Shown here one piece after another: positions 57,801 through 62,020 of a DNA stretch of 64,000 nt. Position 1 is the first letter of the stretch. The number at the start of each line of letters is the position of its first letter. The notes beneath the pieces are model-generated. The model saw only the letters and a program-made list of their open reading frames with translations. It searched no databases and had not been told where the DNA came from. This DNA comes from Rhynochetos jubatus (lineage: Eukaryota > Chordata > Aves > Eurypygiformes > Rhynochetidae), in assembly GCA_027574665.1 (NCBI GenBank), contig CM050654.1:22016222-22080221 (forward strand), written 5' to 3'. Position numbers and translations under genes: made by a program.

Positions 57801-60376
57801 AAACTTTGGCAATTTCGCCATTACTAACATTTTTAAATATGTTCATGAGAGCAGATTAATCAGTGCTTGATAACAAAACTTGAAAACTATTGCATAGTTT
57901 TCTGCTAATGCAAAGAAATCAGCAGCACACAAACCAGAGCAGTCCAGCACACAGAAGGCAGTATAAATAGAAAGATATGGATCAACCGTAGTCAAGAATG
58001 TAAGGGAACAAGGAAATAACTCTCTCCCTGAGTGATATCCAAGTGTCATTTACTGTGAACAGCAATTTCACCTGTTCTTCTCCAAACTAAAGTAAAATCA
58101 GCCCAATCAACAAAAAATATCCTGGGAGAGCACACACAGAAATCAGTCATATGCAGTAAATCAATAGTCCATTACATTTATTGCTCATTATTTGCAGTAG
58201 CATTTTACACTTCCCACTGAAATGGAGCTAGGGTACCACAGTCACACCGTAACTGTGCAACACGCTTCGGTGTCATTTGGTGTGGTGCATTTAGTACACT
58301 TAACAGCTGAAACCTGATTTGCCAGTTTCATATGAAACCACAAGAAACCACAGCTGAAAGAGGAGCTGTTATCAACAAATTAAATTACGTACGTGTCTGT
58401 CAAAATTTAGAGTATGGCTGGAGTTACACAAGGTTATACTGCTTCCCAACCCAGGTCTCAAAACTACCTCCAGAATCCCAGAAGTGTGTACCTTAGTATT
58501 TAGCTCCATTGTACTCCAATATTAATGTGATCTGAATTACAGTTGTGAGATGATTTCAGAGACTGCTTGCCTCATCCTAGTGGCCATTTTCCAGGTGAAA
58601 GCAAAACCTAGCTGAATGACTCTTTCTCACCATATCCCTCAGGAGGATTAAGTTCCAGACTCTTCTTGAGAGCAGTGCTGTCACCATCAGTGAACTGAGG
58701 GCACTCAGCTGAGGAAGTCCTTCCTCCATCTCACCAGTGTGTGGAACTGCATCTGCAACAACATTTACTATCCCCCTGAACTGACTTCAGACCAGCAAAG
58801 AAGCTCTGTCTCCTATACCCCAGGCCTTCATGCCATCCAGCACTCATAGTCCAGCTTATCTAATATGAATGCACAGTTCCCAGCAGCAGGGTTAGAGCTC
58901 ATACAATGCAAAGCAGAGGGAAATCCCTTGTCTTAAATATTGCTACCATTCTATTTAGTAAATGTACCCATTATTTAATTCATCAGCTAGATACTTCACC
59001 TTTGTTTTGCTAAGCCATACAGAGATGCAGCAGCAAAGAGGGAAAGCGGTAAACTATAGACAGAAATCAAAGCCTCTACATGCTCTATACTGTGTACGTT
59101 CCTATTGCTTGTTGTTATTTTTGGTATGACTTCTGTCCTTTTAAACTGTTCTGAGCACTGGTAAAATTGATATTGATTTAGTAATCTGAAGCCTCCCTTG
59201 CTGCCTTAATTGCCAGAACCTGTTTTACACTGTGCAAACGCACCAAGATGAACCGTTGCTTCAGTATACTTTTGGAAAGAGCAGAGGCAGTTCACGTCTG
59301 AGCTGGGTAGAAGGAGATAACTATATGACGCAGAACCCTGCACAACTGCATCTGCATATAAATAGACTTCATCAGAAATGCAAATTGCAATCAGAAGAAA
59401 TTTTAAAAGCCTGTGATAACTGTGCCGATAACAAAAGGTCAAACACTTGCATTGCTGAAGGTTTTAAACCGTTATCAGTCAGTGGCGATTCTTCCTTTAT
59501 GAGCAAAATGCAGAGAAGTATATGCCAGTCTAATCAATGACAGACAAATTTTCCCCATATTTCTTCTGTTACTACAACTGTTCTGTTGTTAAACTGCACT
59601 TCACACTGTCAATCTCAACTTATTCAGGAAGACTCAACAAAATGAAACCAAAAATAGACAGCATGAAATAATACAGCTGATTTACATGACTATACAAAGA
59701 GGGAATTTCTATCCCTCTTTCATATCCACGTATGACAATCCAAATCTTCACATTTTACCATCCTTGGGTAAATGAAGAAATAAATCATGACTACGATTTG
59801 CTGAAACTGCCAGACTGCTCCATAGCTTTGCCAAAATTGTGTGGTTTTCTTCCACAGTAAAACAAGCCTAAGACTCATGGGGAATAACATTTAAAAATGT
59901 TAATCATCAGTTGCAAATGTTGGCTTCTTCCTCTTTTGACACAAATGTTTTCATCCCTGGAGGTACCTTGATATTATATAATTTTATAAATTCAAGTAAG
60001 AGTAAAATAAATACATAACTCTTTATAATTTCAAGGCTTTCTAATTATAAATTATTGTAACAGTATTGTATTGAAGGCTGAAAAAAAGTCTTTCATACTA
60101 CAGCTCTTTAGTGTCTTTTCCTATGAGAGATTCTTAGGATTTGAAGCACAAATGTTTACCAAATATTTCTCCTTTGACTAGACTGCCTTTGAACAAACTA
60201 GTGAGTGAAGAGAGCCATCTAGTGCCATACCTTGGAATTTTAAAAAGGGTTTTCACCGGATGCATGTCAAATAAGGGAGGGTCTCCATCCCCCAGTTCAA
60301 TAGCTGTTATTCCCAAGGACCATACGTCACATCGAGCATCATATGAGTAGTCATACTGCTGTTCACAAGCAATGAC
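679..60376 (-). CDS. MYO3B: Myosin IIIB (kinase-myosin), internal part of gene, 16 exons
   Basis: MYO3B encodes an actin-based motor with an N-terminal Ste20/GCK-like kinase. The family works at the tips of actin protrusions such as hair-cell stereocilia and in photoreceptors, where it carries espin-type cargo (family knowledge). Sixteen exons on the minus strand join in frame to 682 codons. In fragment numbering, residues 1-123 are the kinase C-lobe, about 123-155 the linker, and 156-682 the motor. The motor shows P-loop GESGAGKT (235-242), switch [10 protein letters not shown] (285-293) and switch II DIFGFE (521-526). All junctions are GT-AG except one GC-AG. Linker and motor stretches such as HTRRPYHV and NLSIYSPQ point to MYO3B rather than MYO3A. 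The kinase start, HRD/DFG exons, motor end, IQ motifs and tail lie outside. No frameshift or stop breaks the exons, so the gene looks functional. Confidence 0.96.
809..2744 (-). other. MYO3B intron (1.9 kb) with an LTR copy
   Basis: Intron between the 89-nt and 130-nt exons. About 1094-1717 is an LTR remnant (listed separately). The rest is AT-rich and unremarkable. Confidence 0.85.
1094..1717 (-). repeat. ERVL-type solo LTR copy, internally deleted (copy 1)
   Basis: The segment aligns by eye with 34324-35051 over its first half: ctggctggatgccag, gcccaccaa, ataaggacagggagatcatt, atcatgggcacaacaga and tcttccccc occur in order in both. Its last part (from about 1538, with cagcggcgggtccattttgg) is absent from the other copy, whereas the other copy has a repeated CTCC/GTGGGTCCC block missing here. 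Both copies end in near-identical sequence leading to aaacccaata. The minus orientation is inferred by analogy with related avian LTRs. No clear target-site duplication is seen, and the left end is diverged. No coding sequence of a virus is present. The several plus-strand reading frames here are chance frames inside the LTR. Confidence 0.7.
2745..2833 (-). CDS. MYO3B: MYO3B 89-nt exon, lower 50-kDa domain
   Basis: 89 nt. It completes the Asp codon, then reads [20 protein letters not shown] and FGIQHYAGK, ending in phase 0 before gtaagg. The F-x-I-x-H-Y-A-G-x-V motif of all myosins spans this exon and the first Val of the next. The acceptor ctag sits inside the palindrome tatctagata. The longer open frame on this strand runs past the donor into intron and is not all coding. 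Confidence 0.95.
2834..4667 (-). other. MYO3B intron (1.8 kb)
   Basis: Intronic sequence with one SINE remnant at about 4262-4402. Otherwise AT-rich with no recognised feature. Confidence 0.8.
4262..4402 (+). repeat. MIR-like (CORE) SINE remnant
   Basis: The order of short blocks fits a diverged MIR: cctgggagatctaaatttta, then actctcaacact, then gtctcagctttccc, cagtaaatggggga and tacctca. In MIR these correspond to the box-B side, the 'CTCAGTTTCCTCATCTGTAA' block and the 'AATGGGG..ATA..TACCTCA' block. MIRs are rare and very old in birds, so divergence is expected. Judged by eye only. Confidence 0.55.
4668..4821 (-). CDS. MYO3B: MYO3B exon, lower 50-kDa domain
   Basis: 154 nt, phase 0 start, ending with one base of an Asp codon. 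It reads [40 protein letters not shown] and [11 protein letters not shown]. The Met here is internal, not a start codon: the acceptor ttgtag lies directly before it. [16 protein letters not shown][14 protein letters not shown] is the conserved actin-binding side helix-loop of the motor. Donor gtatgt. Confidence 0.97.
5023..5170 (-). CDS. MYO3B: MYO3B exon, switch II and relay helix
   Basis: 148 nt. It completes the Cys codon, then reads [40 protein letters not shown] and NQHIFALEQ, ending in phase 0. DIFGFE (fragment 521-526) is switch II; the following [12 protein letters not shown] and QYYFNQHIF form the relay helix. Acceptor gcag, donor gtaaca. The variable loop NAENG just before [10 protein letters not shown] differs from the human residues I recall. 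Confidence 0.97.
5171..6258 (-). other. MYO3B GC-AG intron (1.1 kb)
   Basis: This intron starts with gcaagt at 6258 and ends with catgcag before 5170. It also contains a protein-like reading frame at 5434-5610 (listed separately). No known repeat recognised. Confidence 0.85.
5434..5610 (-). pseudogene. Unidentified protein-like reading frame inside a MYO3B intron
   Basis: A minus-strand frame open for more than 55 codons reads [20 protein letters not shown], then [20 protein letters not shown], then [21 protein letters not shown] and a stop. Composition looks coding: balanced residues, an amphipathic run, and several CpG dinucleotides in an otherwise CpG-poor intron. It is not part of MYO3B, because the flanking exons join directly to the family sequence. 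I do not recognise the protein. A piece of a processed pseudogene or of a transposable element is the likeliest origin; a chance ORF cannot be excluded. Upstream of about 5610 the frame continues but stops resembling protein. Confidence 0.35.
6259..6469 (-). CDS. MYO3B: MYO3B exon with TEDS site and HO-helix; GC donor
   Basis: 211 nt. It completes an Ala codon and reads [60 protein letters not shown] and TLLQPDKNI, ending with TG of a Cys codon. Counting 16 residues back from DAMSKALY places the TEDS-rule position at the Glu of RGETIIR (fragment residue 464), an acidic residue that normally needs no phosphorylation. The donor is gcaagt rather than GT. The next exon starts with C, giving TGC (Cys), which agrees with the NIC of human MYO3B. 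No GT donor nearby keeps the frame and the family sequence. Confidence 0.95.
6614..6740 (-). CDS. MYO3B: MYO3B exon, upper 50-kDa region
   Basis: 127 nt, phase 0 start, ending with one base of an Ala codon. It reads [40 protein letters not shown] and DN. ILxxGNIEF is the conserved myosin (V/I)LHLGNI-x-F motif. [13 protein letters not shown] matches MYO3B as I remember it. Acceptor acag, donor gtaagt. Confidence 0.96.
6741..7148 (-). other. MYO3B intron (408 bp)
   Basis: Short intron between two motor exons. Open frames that run from the upstream exon into it are read-through, not coding. Nothing else is seen. Confidence 0.85.
7149..7263 (-). CDS. MYO3B: MYO3B exon, upper 50-kDa region
   Basis: 115 nt. 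It completes the Arg codon, then reads [20 protein letters not shown] and [18 protein letters not shown], ending in phase 0. It corresponds to the helix-rich segment that detects changes in the upper 50-kDa domain; the GFTDE end joins EVYSVYRIL in the next exon. Acceptor tttag, donor gtaaga. Confidence 0.96.
7264..7860 (-). other. MYO3B intron (597 bp)
   Basis: AT-rich intronic sequence without a recognised repeat or gene. Confidence 0.85.
7861..7959 (-). CDS. MYO3B: MYO3B exon, upper 50-kDa region
   Basis: 99 nt. It completes the Val codon, then reads [20 protein letters not shown] and [12 protein letters not shown], ending with two bases of an Arg codon. NFHIFYY is the conserved myosin E-R/K-N-(Y/F)-H-I-F motif. 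The polypyrimidine tract is an unbroken T run ending in cag; the donor is gtaact. The high-scoring frame on the opposite strand here is only a shadow. Confidence 0.95.
7960..8332 (-). other. MYO3B intron (373 bp)
   Basis: Short intron ending in a T9 tract before the acceptor. The 97-residue plus-strand frame across it and the next exon is a shadow. Confidence 0.85.
8333..8535 (-). CDS. MYO3B: MYO3B exon, switch I
   Basis: 203 nt, phase 0 start, ending with two bases of a Val codon. It reads [20 protein letters not shown], then [20 protein letters not shown], then [20 protein letters not shown] and [16 protein letters not shown] (fragment 285-293) is switch I, which contacts Mg-ATP, and the LLEKSRV motif follows. 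Acceptor tcaag, donor gtaagt. Confidence 0.97.
8536..9217 (-). other. MYO3B intron (682 bp)
   Basis: Intron between the P-loop and switch I exons. No recognised content. Confidence 0.85.
9218..9301 (-). CDS. MYO3B: MYO3B exon, P-loop
   Basis: 84 nt, 28 codons, phase 0 at both ends. It contains [20 protein letters not shown] followed by [16 protein letters not shown] (fragment residues 235-242) is the Walker A loop that binds ATP phosphates. The loop has the usual myosin Ala in GAGKT; the human MYO3B copy I recall has Ser at this position. Acceptor ttcag, donor gtattt. Confidence 0.97.
9302..11596 (-). other. MYO3B intron (2.3 kb)
   Basis: Intron upstream of the P-loop exon. It contains an open frame at about 10285-10490 on the minus strand that follows an acceptor-like ttgcag (see findings) and a 9-bp inverted repeat at 11111-11133. 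No known repeat recognised. Confidence 0.8.
11597..11701 (-). CDS. MYO3B: MYO3B exon, motor domain before the P-loop
   Basis: 105 nt, 35 codons, phase 0 at both ends. It reads [20 protein letters not shown] and then [27 protein letters not shown] is the conserved PPHI(F/Y)A-x-A-x-x-A-Y helix found in all myosins. Acceptor tttag, donor gtaaga. An 11-bp inverted repeat lies 78-108 nt upstream of the acceptor. Confidence 0.96.
11702..12534 (-). other. MYO3B intron (833 bp)
   Basis: Intronic sequence. It holds a perfect 11-bp inverted repeat at 11779-11809, close to the downstream acceptor. Confidence 0.85.
11779..11809. repeat. Perfect 11-bp inverted repeat (hairpin) near a splice acceptor
   Basis: Arms actaccttctg (11779-11789) and cagaaggtagt (11799-11809) are exact reverse complements with a 9-nt loop. 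In MYO3B pre-mRNA the hairpin would end 78 nt before the exon at 11597-11701. Whether it has a role is unknown. Confidence 0.7.
12535..12651 (-). CDS. MYO3B: MYO3B exon, N-terminal motor domain
   Basis: 117 nt, exactly 39 codons, phase 0 at both ends. It reads [20 protein letters not shown] and then [19 protein letters not shown]. The Y-x-G-x-x-L-I-A-x-N-P-F block is the standard N-terminal motor motif; it forms the adenine-binding side of the nucleotide pocket. Acceptor ctcag, donor gtaaga. Confidence 0.96.
12652..13527 (-). other. MYO3B intron (876 bp)
   Basis: Very AT-rich intron with no recognised content. The 76-residue plus-strand frame crossing the linker exon is a shadow. Confidence 0.85.
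13528..13624 (-). CDS. MYO3B: MYO3B exon, kinase-to-motor linker
   Basis: 97 nt. It completes the Arg codon and gives [20 protein letters not shown], then [12 protein letters not shown], ending in phase 0 before donor gtactg. The acidic [12 protein letters not shown] is the conserved entry to the myosin head. HTRRPYHV is one of the best MYO3B signatures in the window, since MYO3A has a different linker here as I recall. The acceptor is ttccag. Confidence 0.95.
13625..23063 (-). other. MYO3B intron (9.4 kb)
   Basis: Large intron between the linker and kinase-end exons. It holds a pyrimidine-rich tract at about 17657-17699, a 14-bp palindrome aattggtaccaatt at 20538-20551, and a purine-rich stretch at about 21000-21500 on the plus strand. 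No gene, RNA gene or known transposon was recognised. Confidence 0.75.
21000..21500 (+). other. Purine-rich stretch, unidentified
   Basis: The plus strand is dominated by A and G (runs such as agaggggaggatggcaaagg and agtggtagaggaagaagaca) with few T tracts. No tandem period is visible. It could be an old degraded repeat or simply strand-skewed intron. Confidence 0.4.
23064..23219 (-). CDS. MYO3B: MYO3B exon, end of kinase domain
   Basis: 156 nt. It completes a split Gln codon, then reads [20 protein letters not shown] and onward to SIAKT, ending with two bases of an Arg codon. The Arg of KRPSV (fragment residue 80) is the invariant Arg of kinase subdomain XI, which pairs with the Glu of the APE motif. 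After HPFIK the sequence is a Q/L/K-rich stretch ([18 protein letters not shown]), probably the helix leaving the kinase. The acceptor is cacag and the donor gtaccg, which is weak at positions +4 to +6. Confidence 0.95.
30260..30375 (+). repeat. MIR-like SINE remnant
   Basis: Ordered blocks match MIR: ttcattcccagctctgctg, ttactgagtgactttgacca-ag, and tgtcagttttttcagttgta-aa. These correspond to MIR 'TCCCAGCTCTGCC', 'TGTGTGACCTTGGGCAAG' and 'CCTCAGTTTCCTCATCTGTAAA'. The match is clear by eye but diverged. Confidence 0.65.
30871..30916 (-). repeat. CR1 LINE 3' tail fragment
   Basis: The segment atcacagaatcactaagggt followed by ggaaaagaccttataagatc and atctag is the reverse complement of the common avian CR1 3' end (…agatgatctt…ggtcttttcc…attctgtga). 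It is only about 46 bp, a heavily 5'-truncated copy. Confidence 0.8.
34324..35051 (-). repeat. ERVL-type solo LTR with 5-bp target duplication (copy 2)
   Basis: The 728-bp element is bounded by tgtggaggg on the left and cccaataaa on the right; a single C-to-A change in the last triplet would explain the lost TG/CA symmetry. It is flanked by ataac at 34319-34323 and again at 35052-35056, a perfect 5-bp target-site duplication of the length typical for ERVL integration. Inside, 34730-34950 carries loosely repeated units around ctcc, gtggg/cctgg and tcccac. It lacks the cagcggcgggtcc segment found in the copy at 1094-1717. No internal viral genes are present, so it is a solo LTR. Minus orientation is inferred by analogy with related avian LTRs. 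Confidence 0.8.
36407..36472 (-). CDS. MYO3B: MYO3B 66-nt exon, kinase subdomain X-XI linker
   Basis: This is a small exon, too short for a simple ORF scan, standing alone between 13.2-kb and 23.8-kb introns. It completes the Arg codon of the previous exon, then reads [21 protein letters not shown], and ends with two bases of a Gln codon. The acceptor follows a T-rich tract (ttttttcag) and the donor is the consensus gtgagt. Phases agree on both sides. The residues HPEIWCRG differ from the KWCEE I recall in the human protein, so two acidic positions are replaced. Confidence 0.93.
39813..39829. repeat. T17 homopolymer run
   Basis: An uninterrupted run of 17 T on the plus strand, directly followed by aaactattt. 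No transposon is recognised next to it, so it may be a simple repeat or the end of an old retrocopy. Confidence 0.8.
44460..45000 (+). other. Purine-rich region upstream of a CR1 copy
   Basis: The plus strand is rich in A and G with repeated short words such as aaaagtgaaaatgagaggca and aaaaagtaaaaatgagg. Because of the skew it is open in several frames on both strands, which explains the 82-95 codon frames here. It abuts, but is not recognisably part of, the CR1 that starts near 45135. Confidence 0.45.
45135..47397 (+). mobile_element. CR1 LINE, 5'-truncated and inactive
   Basis: A 2.3-kb copy of the main avian non-LTR retrotransposon. It begins within the endonuclease end of ORF2 ([12 protein letters not shown]) and covers the reverse transcriptase: [75 protein letters not shown] and FADNTKLGG. 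The C-terminal part follows ([20 protein letters not shown]). It ends with the CR1-type tail ggttggaaaagaccttt and two attcta units near 47397. The frame shifts many times (pieces at 45122, 45672, 45997, 46406, 46716 and 47119 lie in successive different frames). Motif A has Glu for the catalytic Asp and motif C reads FADN, so it cannot be active. All plus-strand ORFs here belong to it, and the minus-strand ones are shadows. Confidence 0.95.
46392..46435 (+). repeat. 26-bp tandem duplication inside CR1
   Basis: The 18-mer ggagttaaatccagttgg occurs at 46392-46409 and again at 46418-46435, a period of 26 bp. CR1 normally has the unit once, before the ...GSVLG motif. The extra 26 bp shifts the frame. 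Confidence 0.85.
47545..47638 (+). repeat. A/C-rich low-complexity tract
   Basis: About 94 nt made almost only of A and C (units such as caaacaaacaaaaaaaccca and acacccaaccaaaac), with only isolated G and T. It lies 150 bp past the CR1 end. Smaller tracts of the same kind occur at about 48833-48865 and 49433-49455. Confidence 0.75.
47718..47743. repeat. 12-bp perfect inverted repeat
   Basis: Arms ttcatgtcatgt (47718-47729) and acatgacatgaa (47732-47743) are exact reverse complements with a 2-nt spacer. It is cruciform-capable and each arm contains catgtcatg/catgacatg half-repeats. Confidence 0.8.
52785..53738 (+). mobile_element. CR1 LINE 3' fragment (second copy)
   Basis: A truncated CR1 of a different subfamily from the copy at 45 kb. 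Recognisable blocks are [20 protein letters not shown], the DNA blocks caccagagggttgtgctgcc, gaacctcatgaagttcagca and gtggacaccaagttgaacac, then gattaagggactggagcacc, ggttccctctgaacatcagg and ccttccaacctcagccat. The reading frame is broken by small deletions (the region between ctcatgtt and gaggggaatgg, and the block after the cysteine-tryptophan motif). It ends near 53738 with a degenerate tctgtg-type tail. All ORFs from 52705 to 53912 on either strand derive from it or from its flanks. Confidence 0.93.
60231..60376 (-). CDS. MYO3B: MYO3B exon, kinase C-lobe (subdomains VIII-X); first exon in window
   Basis: 146 nt, entering in phase 0 and ending after two bases of an Arg codon. It starts directly after the expected APE motif with [20 protein letters not shown] and continues through [20 protein letters not shown] to KIPR. 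The DxWSLG motif of kinase subdomain IX is at fragment residues 17-22. The acceptor is tag before GTC and the donor is gtatgg. [10 protein letters not shown] matches MYO3B as I recall it, while MYO3A has a different sequence here. It is separated from the next exon by the longest intron in the window (23.8 kb). Confidence 0.95.
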
Positions 60377-61335
60377 CTATCAGAAGAAAGCAGAGAAAAC
60401 AATGCTTTAATCTAATGTACAATTCATGCCATCCTAGTGTGACATGAAAGTACTTTTTGAGTCAGGTCTAAAATCCTACGTATCTTTCAAATCCATGTCT
60501 CTGCCTGCATATCCCAGTTAGGAAAAACTCCACAAAAATGTGACAGTAAATTAGAATTTCTCTTAGATTTGTTTTCTTTAAAAACAACCTCCCTCTTTCT
60601 AAAAATACATTAAGCTCCATGGAATGTTACTAATATCTATATGAAGAACATCACTCCATTAAATTCTGGTTTTGAAAGCATTTCTCGTGGAAACCTATTA
60701 CAATAGCAGAGAACCTTACTGATGTTATTAACTTTGATGACTATTCATGAGAATAGGCTGATTTACACAGCTGGTTTTTAGATAAGAATATTCCACCAGT
60801 CCTTTCTGCTTTTTTTTTTTGTTTGTTTGTCTCTACTAGATTAGAGTAGGTAAAAAAAAATCTTAATTAACATACCACGTACCTTGTCTAAGAAAAACTT
60901 AAGTTAACAGGAATCTCTCCTTGGACATCAGAATGGTTTTACATCATAAATCTCATGCATACTTCCAGCTAAACCAGTGTTTGCATTCTAATCACAGGCT
61001 AACTATTCATATAAGCTGGAAATAATTCTGCACCTAAACATGAGATTCAAACTGAAGTTTAAATGTAGACCTTATCTTTGCAAAGGGATGAGAAAAATTG
61101 CAGCTATGCTGCTTTTTATCCTATCATGATTTTGAATCTTGTCTCAAGTTCGTCTTTGCAAATCTCATCAATTAGACCAACTGCTTTGAAAATCTGTCAG
61201 ATCCCCGCACATTGCTATTATTGGCTTCCATGATTTTTCTCATTGTTTTAAGTATTGTTACTAATTTGTACTTAAGATAAACAGAAGTTGTGACAGCATG
61301 TCCTAGGGTGACTGTACCTATGTTCTAGAAGATTA

Positions 61336-61355
61336 TTTTATTTTATTTTATTTTA
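61336..61355 (+). repeat. (TTTTA)4 microsatellite
   Basis: Four perfect TTTTA units, preceded by a shorter TTA unit. Simple repeat within intron. Confidence 0.9.
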
Positions 61356-61947
61356 CTTCTCTATCACTTCTGAGTTCTTGTTCTAATTTGGGGCAATGCT
61401 TTGTAGAGATGCCAACATGCAAGTCAGCACCCCAGGTAGCTCCAGAGAGACACTCACAGTCTGCTGTAAGAAAACCTTTCCTGGAGAAGCTGCTGACTCC
61501 AGCTTCACCTCTTGGTTAATTTTTTCATAAGCTGCACCTAACAGAGGCATTCCTGTCTCTGGCAGATTTCTATGCAACATGCCCATAGGACCTGTACATC
61601 TCTTACTCTGGGACTCATGACCCCATCACACAGCACTCATCATTTAGTTTATCAGGAATCAGGGATGATGAACATACTAGTTAAAATAACACCAAAATGT
61701 TGGACATTAGTTAATTCCTTTGCTATATGCTAATAGTTCAGTACATTTCCCAGAGCAAATGAGTCCAGAAAAATTAAGACCTTCCCTGAATTTTTTATGA
61801 AAGTTTTGGCAAGTGTTGAGATCTCTCTCTTCCTCCTCATTTTTTCCAGGTTACTATGCCAAAGAAATTTCTTTTCATACCCCACTGGCCATGGTGTTTC
61901 CCCTTTATTACTGTAATGTCAAAGAATCATCTGACAGAGTATTAGAC

Positions 61948-62020
61948 CAGTGTTTCTCAACTATTGTCTGAGGAACACTGGTGATCTGTAAGACATGATA
62001 AAGTGGTCAGCAAAATGTCT
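61948..62020 (+). repeat. Possible hAT (Charlie/MER5-like) DNA transposon end
   Basis: The words ccagtgtttctcaactattg and gaggaacactggtgatctgt resemble the terminal repeat and the adjoining CCACTGGTGGTC block of hAT-Charlie elements. A related word, gcagtgtttttcaaatttgt, occurs again in the same direction at 62169. No full element or 8-bp target duplication is seen, so this is tentative. Confidence 0.4.

Larger units (their letters stand above)
36473..60230 (-). other. MYO3B intron (23.8 kb), repeat-bearing
   Basis: Longest intron in the window. It contains two CR1 fragments (about 45135-47397 and 52785-53738), a T17 run at 39813-39829, an A/C-only style tract at 47545-47638, a 12-bp palindrome at 47718-47743 and a purine-rich region at about 44460-45000. 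Frames of 60-132 codons, such as 37832-38230, look like chance. No other gene, tRNA or small RNA was recognised. Confidence 0.75.
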
